Source: Frankia alni ACN14a
GTDB lineage: Bacteria > Actinomycetota > Actinomycetes > Frankiales > Frankiaceae
Length of the DNA: 64,000 bases
Assembly: GCF_000058485.1 (NCBI RefSeq)
Contig: NC_008278.1
Coordinates: forward strand, 434,001-498,000
Direction: 5' to 3'
Made by a program: the position numbers and the translations under genes. Shown piece after piece: positions 8,918 to 16,123 of the stretch; position 1 is the first letter of the stretch, and the number at the start of each line of letters is the position of its first letter. A model generated the notes under the pieces. It was not told the origin of the DNA. It did no database searches and worked only from the letters and a program-made list of their open reading frames with translations.

Positions 8918-9024
8918 AAACATCGCCGCCCTACGCTTTCTCGACAGCAGCCGGACACCGGAATCATCTCGCTCGACCAGGGCGGTCCGGTGCCGATGCC
9001 GGCCGTGATGCCGGCGACCCGTCG

Positions 9025-9109
9025 GTGCATTCGGCAGGTCGGTGCATTCGGCAGGTCGGTTCTCTCGGCATGTCGGCGATTTCGGCATGTCGGCGATTTC
9101 GGCAGGTCG
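9025..9109. repeat. Five tandem 17-bp repeats upstream of the permease gene
   Basis: Five head-to-tail units of exactly 17 bp start at 9025, 9042, 9059, 9076 and 9093. All share a core of TCGGCA, one variable base (t/g), then GTCG, and the last copies are nearly identical. The array ends 51 bp before the permease start codon, where it would lie in the promoter or 5' leader. It could be a phased protein-binding array, or simple slippage-derived sequence. Confidence 0.8.
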
Positions 9110-9160
9110 GCCGACGCCCGATCATACATCCGGACCGTGCAGTCGATCGAGGGAGAAACA

Positions 9161-10759
9161 ATGACCGAGTCCGTGACCTCCGCGGCGCGATCGCGGAGCC
9201 CGGAAACGGCTCCCGGTGGTCTCGTCGAGACCGCCGGGCCGGCCGGGGTGGCTGTCGTGGAAGAGGGGTACGACCCCCGCCTCCACAATGCGGACCTGGC
9301 GCCGCTGAAGGAACAGGGCTGGTCCGCCTACAACATCTTCGCCTTCTGGATGTCGGACGTGCACAGCGTCGGCGGCTACGTGACCGCCGGCAGCCTGTTC
9401 GCGCTCGGGCTGACGAGCTGGCAGGTTCTGGTCGCGCTGCTGGTGGGCATTACCATCGTCTATTTCTTCTGTAACCTCGTCGCTCGGCCGAGTCAGCAGG
9501 GCGCGGTGCCCTACCCGGTAATCTGCCGGGCGCCGTTCGGCGTCCTCGGGGCGAACGTCCCGGCCGTGATCCGTGGCCTGATCGCCGTCGCCTGGTACGG
9601 CATCCAGACCTATCTGGCCTCGGCCGCGCTCGACGTCGTGCTGCTGAAGCTCTTCTCCGGGCTCACCCCGTACGCCGACGTCCACCAGTACGGCTTCCTG
9701 GGTCTTCCGCTGCTCGGCTGGTGCAGCTTCGCGGTGCTGTGGGTCCTGCAGGCCGCCGTCTTCTGGACCGGGATGGAGACGATCCGCCGGTTCATCGACT
9801 TCTGCGGGCCAGCCGTGTACGTCGTCATGTTCGCGCTCACCGGCTACCTCATCTACCGGGCCGGCTGGGGCGCGATGAGCCTCAACATCGGCAGCGGGGA
9901 CCACCACGGATCGACGATCTCCCTGATGCTCGGGGCGATCGCGCTGGTCGTCTCCTACTTCTCCGGCCCGATGCTGAACTTCGGCGACTTCGCCCGGTAC
10001 GGGAAGTCGTTCGGCGCGGTCCGAAGGGGCAACCTGCTCGGTCTGCCGGTGAATTTCCTCGTCTTCTCCCTGCTGGTGGTGCTCACCTCGTCGCTGACGA
10101 TTCCGGTGTTCGGCGAACTCATCACCGACCCGGTGCAGACGGTTGCCCGTATCGACAGCACCTTCGCCATCGTCCTCGGCGCGCTGACGTTCACGACGGC
10201 CACCATCGGCATCAACATCGTCGCGAACTTCATCTCGCCGGCCTTCGACTTCTCGAACGTCAGCCCGCAGCGGATCAGCTGGCGCGCCGGCGGCATGATC
10301 GCCGCCGTCGGATCGGTGCTCATCACCCCGTGGAACCTGTACAACAACCCGGATGTCATTCGTTACACGCTGGAGACCCTGGGCGCCTTCATCGGCCCGC
10401 TGTTCGGGGTGCTGATCTGTGACTTCTATGTGATCCGCCGCCGGGTCGTGGTGGTCGATGACCTGTTCACGATGTCCGAGCAGGGCACCTACTGGTACCG
10501 CAAGGGCGTCAACCCGCCGGCGGTCATCGCCACCGCGGTCGGTGCCGTCGTCGCGATGGTCACCGTGGTGGTGCCGTCCTCGGCGATCTCCTGGATCGGC
10601 ACCGCGGGCCAGTACAGCTGGTTCATCGGCATGGGCCTCGGCCTGGCCGTCTACTACGTGCTCGCCCGACGTTCACCGATCACCGCGACCTCGCTGCGGC
10701 CCGCCCCCGTGCCGGCGCCGCGTGCGCCCCAGGCCAGCCAGGAACCGGCCGCCCGCTAG
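9161..10759 (+). CDS. NCS1 family nucleobase/hydantoin/allantoin permease
   Basis: Integral membrane symporter of 532 residues with about 12 transmembrane helices. The family-typical first helix region reads GWSAYNIFAFWMSDVHSVGGY and is followed by SWQVLVALLVGITIVYFF. The loop SQQGAVPYPVICRAPFG and a helix containing WYGIQTYL are also characteristic of NCS1 carriers (cytosine, uracil, allantoin, benzyl-hydantoin). The start ATG at 9161 follows GAGGGAGA. The exact substrate cannot be read from sequence, but the racemase 46 bp downstream points to a chiral 5-substituted hydantoin or allantoin. The C-terminal tail is Pro/Ala-rich and cytoplasmic. Confidence 0.88.
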   Translation: MTESVTSAARSRSPETAPGGLVETAGPAGVAVVEEGYDPRLHNADLAPLKEQGWSAYNIFAFWMSDVHSVGGYVTAGSLFALGLTSWQVLVALLVGITIVYFFCNLVARPSQQGAVPYPVICRAPFGVLGANVPAVIRGLIAVAWYGIQTYLASAALDVVLLKLFSGLTPYADVHQYGFLGLPLLGWCSFAVLWVLQAAVFWTGMETIRRFIDFCGPAVYVVMFALTGYLIYRAGWGAMSLNIGSGDHHGSTISLMLGAIALVVSYFSGPMLNFGDFARYGKSFGAVRRGNLLGLPVNFLVFSLLVVLTSSLTIPVFGELITDPVQTVARIDSTFAIVLGALTFTTATIGINIVANFISPAFDFSNVSPQRISWRAGGMIAAVGSVLITPWNLYNNPDVIRYTLETLGAFIGPLFGVLICDFYVIRRRVVVVDDLFTMSEQGTYWYRKGVNPPAVIATAVGAVVAMVTVVVPSSAISWIGTAGQYSWFIGMGLGLAVYYVLARRSPITATSLRPAPVPAPRAPQASQEPAAR

Positions 10760-10805
10760 CCGCGATCCCCTGCCGGCGAACGATCGACCTGGACGGCCCG
10801 CGCCC

Positions 10806-11534
10806 ATGCTCATCAGGGTCATCAACCCGAACACCACCGTCGCCATGACCACGCTGATCGACAAGTCCGCCCAGCTCGCGGCCCGTCCGGGCGTCCTCGT
10901 CGAGGCGGTCACGTCGGAGATGGGCCCGGCGTCGATCGAGAGCCACTACGACGAGGCCCTCAGCGTCCCGGGCATCCTCGCCGAGATCGCCGCCGGCGAG
11001 GAGGACGGCGCCGCCGGGTACGTCATCGCCTGCTTCGGTGACCCGGGGGTCGACGCCGCCCGGGAGCTCGCGGCCGGGCCGGTGCTCGGCATCGCCGAGG
11101 CGGCGATGCGGGCGGCGAGCTGCCTCGGCCGGGCCTTCAGCGTCGTCACGACCCTGGACCGCACCCGCGGCCGGGCCGCCGAACTCGTCGACCGGTACGG
11201 GTTGCGTCCGGTCTGCCGCAGCGTGCGGGCCTGCGACCTGCCGGTCCTGGCCCTCGACAGCGACCCGGGCGCCCCGGCCCGGGTGCTCGCCGAGTGCCGG
11301 GCGGCACGCGACGCCGACGGCGCCGACGTGATCGTGCTGGGCTGCGCCGGGATGGCGGACCTGTGCGCCGCGTTGTCCGCCGACCTCGGCATCCCGGTGA
11401 TCGACGGCGTGTCCGTCGCCACGGCGGCGGTCGCCGGCCTCGCCGGCCTCGGGCTGCGCAGCAGCGGCCGGGGCGAGTACGCCCCGCCGCCCCGCAAGCC
11501 GTACACCGGCCTGCTGCACGGCTTCGGCTCCTGA
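10806..11534 (+). CDS. Asp/Glu/hydantoin racemase family protein (hydantoin or allantoin racemase)
   Basis: Cofactor-independent racemase of 242 residues. The N-terminal INPNTT motif and the two catalytic cysteines in IACFGDPG and VLGCAGM define the hydantoin/allantoin racemase branch of the Asp/Glu racemase superfamily. It would interconvert the enantiomers of a 5-substituted hydantoin or allantoin. The gene lies 46 bp after the NCS1 permease and is probably co-transcribed with it. No hydantoinase, allantoinase or carbamoylase gene is present in the window, so the pathway must be completed elsewhere. The ATG at 10806 has only a weak ribosome binding site. Confidence 0.85.
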   Translation: MLIRVINPNTTVAMTTLIDKSAQLAARPGVLVEAVTSEMGPASIESHYDEALSVPGILAEIAAGEEDGAAGYVIACFGDPGVDAARELAAGPVLGIAEAAMRAASCLGRAFSVVTTLDRTRGRAAELVDRYGLRPVCRSVRACDLPVLALDSDPGAPARVLAECRAARDADGADVIVLGCAGMADLCAALSADLGIPVIDGVSVATAAVAGLAGLGLRSSGRGEYAPPPRKPYTGLLHGFGS

Positions 11535-11635
11535 CGCCCCGGTCCGGTTGCGGTCGTTCGGTCGGTTGCGGCGGTTCCAGCCGGCTGCGGCGGTTCGAGT
11601 CGTGGCGGCTCGGGGGGTTGGTTGCGGCGGCTCGG

Positions 11636-12838
11636 TCAGCCGCGGGGGACGTCCCGCCAGGGCTTTCCGGTGTCGACGCGGACGTCGCCGGGCAGCCGGA
11701 GCACCCGCTCGCCGAGCACGTTGCGCAGGATCTGCGACGTCCCGCCCTCGATGGTGTTGGCCCGGGCCCGCAGGAACCGGCGCTGCAGGCTGTCGGACGG
11801 ATCGTCGTAGGAGTCGTAGAGGGTGCCCTCGGGGCCGAGCATCTCCATGCAGAAGTCGTAGATCTTCTGGTTGAGCTCGGCGCCGACGAGCTTGCCGATG
11901 GACGCCTCCGGTCCGGGCGGCCCGGCGGTGCGGGCGACGCGGGCACGCTCCCCGGTGAGCCGGTAGGCCTCGGCCTGCGTCCACAGGTCGGCCAGCCGCA
12001 GCCGCAGCGCCGGGCTGTGGAGGTCGGGCCGGTCCCGCCACAGGTCGAGCGCGTCGGCGATCGTGCCGGAGCCGCGGCCGAGCGCGGAGTCGCCGATCGC
12101 GGAGCGCTCGTTCATCAGCGTGGTCATCGCGACGTTCCAACCCTGGCCGACGTCGCCCAGGCGATGGGCGTCGGGGACGCGCACGCCGGTCAGGTAGACC
12201 TCGTTGAACTCGGCCTGGCCGGTGGCCTGCCGCAACGGCCGGACCTCGACGCCGGGGGCGTGCATGTCGACGATGAAGTACGTCAGCCCGCGATGCTTGG
12301 GCAGGTCCGGGTCGGTCCGGGCCAGCAGCAGTGCCCAGCTCGCCAGGTGCGCGAGGCTCGTCCACACCTTCTGCCCGTCGACGACCCAGTCGTCGCCGTC
12401 GCGCACCGCGCGGGTCGACAACCCGGCGAGGTCGGAGCCCGCGCCCGGCTCGCTGAACAACTGGGCCCACATCTGCTCGCCGGTGTACAGCGGGCGCAGC
12501 AGCCTCGCCCGCAGCTCGGAGTCGGCGTGGCCGTGCAGGGTCGGGCCGGCCATGCCGACGCCGATCGGGTTGTTCAGGAACGGGTCGGGCCGACCGCCTG
12601 CCGCCAGGATCGCGTCGGCGACCGCCTGCAGCCCGGCGGGCAGGCCGAGGCCGCCGAAGCCGACGGGGAAGTGCACCCAGGCCAGACCCGCGTCGTAGCA
12701 GGCGCCGAGGAACTCCGCCGTCGTCGCGGTCGCCGGGTCGAGGCCGGCGACCACTGCGTGGGCGGCCTGTTCGACGCGTGCCCGATCGTCCTGCGAAGCC
12801 CCCGGCGCAGCCAGGGTGTTGGCCGTCTCGGCGCTCAT
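11636..12838 (-). CDS. Acyl-CoA dehydrogenase, catalytic-type subunit
   Basis: FAD-dependent acyl-CoA dehydrogenase of 400 residues. Seen are QLFSEPGAGSDLAG (substrate/FAD-binding region), VDGQKVWTSLAHLA, and near the C-terminus NTIEGGTSQILRN, which contains the Glu expected as catalytic base (the Y/I-E-G-T motif). The start ATG at 12838 has GGGAG upstream. It follows another acyl-CoA dehydrogenase gene on the same strand by 78 bp, and that neighbour lacks the Glu motif. In actinobacterial steroid and side-chain degradation such pairs form α2β2 enzymes; I infer the same here. The substrate is unknown. Confidence 0.85.
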   Translation of the reverse strand: MSAETANTLAAPGASQDDRARVEQAAHAVVAGLDPATATTAEFLGACYDAGLAWVHFPVGFGGLGLPAGLQAVADAILAAGGRPDPFLNNPIGVGMAGPTLHGHADSELRARLLRPLYTGEQMWAQLFSEPGAGSDLAGLSTRAVRDGDDWVVDGQKVWTSLAHLASWALLLARTDPDLPKHRGLTYFIVDMHAPGVEVRPLRQATGQAEFNEVYLTGVRVPDAHRLGDVGQGWNVAMTTLMNERSAIGDSALGRGSGTIADALDLWRDRPDLHSPALRLRLADLWTQAEAYRLTGERARVARTAGPPGPEASIGKLVGAELNQKIYDFCMEMLGPEGTLYDSYDDPSDSLQRRFLRARANTIEGGTSQILRNVLGERVLRLPGDVRVDTGKPWRDVPRG

Positions 12839-12916
12839 CGCCGTCTCCCGCCTGTCGTCGTCACGTCGTGCCAAAGGTTGCTGGTGCCTGCGCGGGGCGC
12901 GGGCTGCGGCGGCGGG

Positions 12917-14197
12917 CTAGCGGCCGTCGGTGTCGTCGAGGACGAGCTGGGCCAGTCGCTCCTGGTGCGCCTCGGCGCCGCCGAACAGGGCTGCGTCGGT
13001 GTAGGCGCGCTTGAGATACAGGTGGGCGGGATGCTCCCAGGTGAAGCCGATCCCGCCGTGCACCTGCACGGCCATCGCCGCGACCTGGGTGAACGCCGTC
13101 GAGCACACCGACTGCGCGAGGCTCGCCGCGATGCGCGGGTCGTCGGTGCCCTCGTCGAGCGCCCACGCCCCGTGGTAGGCCACCGAACGGGCCTGCTCGA
13201 CCAGCACCAGCATGTCGGCGCACAGGTGCTTGACCGCCTGGAACGACCCGATCGGCCGACCGAACTGCAGCCGGGTCCTGGCGTACTCGACGGAGAGATC
13301 GAGCAGGTACTGAGCGGCGCCGACCTGCTCGGCGGCCAGCAGCACGGCGGCGGTCTCCGCGGTGGTGGCGAGAACGGCCGCGGCCTCCGGCGCCGCGGCG
13401 AGCAGCCGGGCCGGGACGTCGTTGAAGCTGACGGTGGCCTGCCGCCGGGTGAGGTCCATCGTCGGCGTGGACTGCCGGACCAGCCCGGCGGCCTCGGCGC
13501 TCACGGCGAACAGCCCGACGGCGCCCCCGTAGCCGTCCTTGTCCCCGTCCACGTCCTTGCCCTCGGCCGCGCCGTCCCCGTCCGCGCCGTTCCCGTCCGT
13601 GCCGCCGATCGCCGCGGCGACGAGCAGCAGGTCCGCCGCGGCGCCGTCCAGCACGTGCGCGACGGACCCGCGCAGCGTGTACCCCGCGGTCGCGGCTCCG
13701 CCCGGGGAGGGAGTGCCGTCGGAGGAAGGGGTGCCGCCCGGTGCGGCGGTGCCGGGGCGGGCGGTGGCGGTCACGGTGACGGCGGCCGGGTCGAACCCGC
13801 CCCGGTGCAGCGGCGCCGCCAGCGCGGCGGTGGTGCGGCCCGCGACGAGCCCCGGCAGCAGCTCCGCCCGCGCCGCCTTGTCACTCAGGCCCCCCAGCGC
13901 CGTGGCACCGAGGATGATCGAACCGAGCAGCGGCCCGCACACGAGCGCCCGGCCCAGCTCCTCGATCACCACCGCCTGGGAGACCAGCCCGTCGCCGACG
14001 CCGTCGTACTCCTCGTCCGTGGCGAGTCCGAGCACGCCGAGTTCCTCGCCGAGCCGGGACCAGACGGCGGGATCGTGGCCGAGCGGCGAGGCCATCAGCC
14101 GCCGGACCTCCTCCTGCGGACTGACCTCTGCGGCGAACGCACGTACCGTCCGACGCAGCTCGACCTGCTCGGCTGACCAGGCGAACTCCGAGCTCAT
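12917..14197 (-). CDS. Acyl-CoA dehydrogenase, probable non-catalytic partner subunit
   Basis: Acyl-CoA dehydrogenase-fold protein of 426 residues. The N-terminal FAWSAEQVELRRTVRAF helix and the C-terminal GGIGFTWEHPAHLYLKRAY are family hallmarks. The position equivalent to the catalytic Glu reads ALFGGAEAHQERL and lacks the E-G-T motif. The middle contains Gly/Ser/Thr/Pro- and Gly/Asp/Lys-rich inserts, about residues 150–215, that are unusual for the family and probably form surface loops. GAGGAGGG precedes the ATG at 14197. It is the upstream gene of the pair and would form a heterotetramer with the protein encoded at 11636–12838 (inference). Confidence 0.82.
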   Translation of the reverse strand: MSSEFAWSAEQVELRRTVRAFAAEVSPQEEVRRLMASPLGHDPAVWSRLGEELGVLGLATDEEYDGVGDGLVSQAVVIEELGRALVCGPLLGSIILGATALGGLSDKAARAELLPGLVAGRTTAALAAPLHRGGFDPAAVTVTATARPGTAAPGGTPSSDGTPSPGGAATAGYTLRGSVAHVLDGAAADLLLVAAAIGGTDGNGADGDGAAEGKDVDGDKDGYGGAVGLFAVSAEAAGLVRQSTPTMDLTRRQATVSFNDVPARLLAAAPEAAAVLATTAETAAVLLAAEQVGAAQYLLDLSVEYARTRLQFGRPIGSFQAVKHLCADMLVLVEQARSVAYHGAWALDEGTDDPRIAASLAQSVCSTAFTQVAAMAVQVHGGIGFTWEHPAHLYLKRAYTDAALFGGAEAHQERLAQLVLDDTDGR

Positions 14198-14412
14198 GGG
14201 CCCTCCTCGCGCGGGGCGGAAGCAGTGGGTGAGGTCACGTGGTGTGGCATCCGTCACCGACTCAAACAGGTGGTGTGGCGCGCGGTCAAACAATTGCAGT
14301 GGATGGTCGGATTTCGGCCCGGCAGGCGGCTGTCCTGCCGGGACGTCTCACCGCCGGCAGGAGGCGGCCCGCCGCGACCTGCGGTCACCGGGATGTCGCT
14401 GACCGTTGCCGG

Positions 14413-14442
14413 ACTCGGGCGTTGCAGACTGGGGCGTTGCAG
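14413..14442. repeat. 15-bp direct repeat in the gadB upstream region
   Basis: Two near-identical 15-bp units (ACTCGGGCGTTGCAG / ACTGGGGCGTTGCAG) and the start of a third lie in the 317-bp stretch between a dehydrogenase gene and gadB. That stretch (14198–14514) holds no recognised gene. Just before gadB a second short repeat of about 15 bp (GATGACCCTGCTGGA / GATGACCCGACTGGA) leads into the ribosome binding site. Confidence 0.55.
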
Positions 14443-14514
14443 ACTCGGGTGCGCCGATGAGGGCCGGCCGGGGGATGACCCTGCTGGAGATGACCCGACT
14501 GGAGGGGACACCGG

Positions 14515-15921
14515 ATGGCTCTGCACGGGAAGGCGAGTGGGTCGCAGGCGGAGCAGACGGTCGACGTGCGGCCGCAGCTGGTCCGGCCGGGGGAGGACGT
14601 GGTCGTCCCCCGGTTCCGGATCCCGCGGGAGTCGATCTCGCCCGAGACCGCCTACCAGATCGTTCATGACGAGCTGATGCTCGACGGCAACGCGCGGCTG
14701 AACCTGGCGACGTTCGTGACCACCTGGATGGACCCCCAGGCCGATCGGCTGATGGCCGAGTGCGCATCCAAGAACATGATCGACAAGGATGAGTACCCGC
14801 AGACGGCGGAGCTGGAGAAGCGCTGCGTCAACATCCTCGCGGACCTGTGGCACGCCCCCGACTCGGAGCATGCGGTCGGCTGCTCGACCACCGGCTCCTC
14901 CGAGGCGTGCATGCTCGCCGGCCTGGCGCTGCTGCGCCGCTGGCGGGCCCGGCGGCGGGCGGCGGGCGCCCCGGCCGACCGGCCGAACCTCGTCATGGGC
15001 GTCAACGTCCAGGTGTGCTGGGACAAGTTCGCCCGCTACTGGGACGTGGAGCCACGGCTGGTTCCGATGGCGCCGGGCCGCACGCACCTGACCGCAGACG
15101 AGGCCGCCGCACGCTGTGACGAGAACACGATCGGCGTCGTGGCGATCCTCGGCTCGACGTTCGACGGCAGTTACGAGCCGGTCGCCGAGATCGCCGCCGC
15201 ACTCGACCGCCTGGCCGCCGCGGGTGGCCCGGACGTGCCGGTGCACGTCGACGGCGCGTCCGGCGGGTTCGTCGCCCCGTTCTGCGACCCCGAACTGGTC
15301 TGGGACTTCCAGCTCGACCGGGTCGTGTCGATCAATGCCTCGGGGCACAAGTACGGGCTGGTCTACCCGGGGGTCGGCTGGGTGCTGTGGCGCGACCGCG
15401 CCCACCTGCCGGACGAGCTCGTGTTCGAGGTGGACTACCTCGGCGGGAAGATGCCGACGTTCTCGCTGAACTTCTCCCGGCCGGGGGCTCAGGTCGTCAC
15501 GCAGTACTACACGCTGCTCCAACTGGGCTTCGCCGGCTACCGCCGGGTGGCTCAGGCGTGCCGGGACAACGCCCGGTGGCTCGCCGACGAGGTGGCCCGG
15601 ATGGGTCCCTTCGAGCTCGTCTCGGACGGCAGCGGGATTCCCGCGTTCGCGTTCCGGCTGCGCGACGAGATCACCGACTACACCGTCTTCGACATCTCCG
15701 AGCTGCTGCGTACCCGCGGCTGGCTGGTGCCCGCCTACCGGTTCCCGCCGGACCTGACCGACCTCGCCGTGCTGCGGATCGTGGTACGCCACGAGTTCAG
15801 CCGCGATCTCGCCGGGCTGCTCGTCGCCGACCTGCGCCGGGTCGTGGACAGGCTGAGCGGCGCCGGGCGGCCCCTCCCGCCGCCCCCGCCGGACGGCGAG
15901 GCGGCCTCCTTCCACCACTGA
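14515..15921 (+). CDS. gadB: Glutamate decarboxylase, PLP-dependent
   Basis: Group II pyridoxal-phosphate decarboxylase of 468 residues, close to the usual 460–470 of GadB. It converts L-glutamate to GABA and CO2 in the cytoplasm, consuming a proton. Motifs seen are the substrate/cofactor segment CSTTGSSEACMLAGLAL, the PLP-ring contact PVHVDGASGGF, and SINASGHKYGLVYPG, whose Lys forms the Schiff base. The N-terminus LNLATFVTTWMDP is characteristic of Gad. The start is ATG at 14515 after GGAGGGG. No antiporter (GadC) gene is adjacent. It converges with prpE across a repeat-rich spacer. Confidence 0.93.
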   Translation: MALHGKASGSQAEQTVDVRPQLVRPGEDVVVPRFRIPRESISPETAYQIVHDELMLDGNARLNLATFVTTWMDPQADRLMAECASKNMIDKDEYPQTAELEKRCVNILADLWHAPDSEHAVGCSTTGSSEACMLAGLALLRRWRARRRAAGAPADRPNLVMGVNVQVCWDKFARYWDVEPRLVPMAPGRTHLTADEAAARCDENTIGVVAILGSTFDGSYEPVAEIAAALDRLAAAGGPDVPVHVDGASGGFVAPFCDPELVWDFQLDRVVSINASGHKYGLVYPGVGWVLWRDRAHLPDELVFEVDYLGGKMPTFSLNFSRPGAQVVTQYYTLLQLGFAGYRRVAQACRDNARWLADEVARMGPFELVSDGSGIPAFAFRLRDEITDYTVFDISELLRTRGWLVPAYRFPPDLTDLAVLRIVVRHEFSRDLAGLLVADLRRVVDRLSGAGRPLPPPPPDGEAASFHH

Positions 15922-15962
15922 CGACCTCGCGCGGCTCGCCGAGCCGTCGGCCGCCGCACCTG

Positions 15963-16088
15963 TCCGGAGGCCTCGGGCGTCCGATTTATCCCTCCGGATA
16001 GCCGGGAAATGTGCCGCGGATCGGTGCTGCGGCCCCGCCCGCTTATCCGGAGGCCTCGGGCGTCCGATTTATCCCTCCGGATAGCCGG
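15963..16088. repeat. Duplicated 43-bp element with internal inverted repeat (likely bidirectional terminator)
   Basis: Two identical 43-bp copies lie at 15963–16005 and 16046–16088. In the second copy TATCCGGAGG and CCTCCGGATA are perfect 10-bp arms around a 20-bp loop; the first copy has the same structure with a slightly shorter stem. The element lies between the convergent gadB and prpE genes, where a bidirectional terminator would be expected. The long loop is atypical, so it could instead be a REP-like sequence. Confidence 0.65.
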
Positions 16089-16123
16089 CCGGGGCGGGGG
16101 CGGGGGTTGCGGCGGGTGGGTGG

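Noticed and set aside
9025-9109. CRISPR array
   Set aside because: The units abut directly, are only 17 bp long and have no unique spacers; no cas genes are nearby.
11294-14176. 960-codon plus-strand frame opposite the two acyl-CoA dehydrogenases
   Set aside because: No recognisable domain and typical antisense composition; the minus-strand frames have full family motifs and ribosome binding sites.
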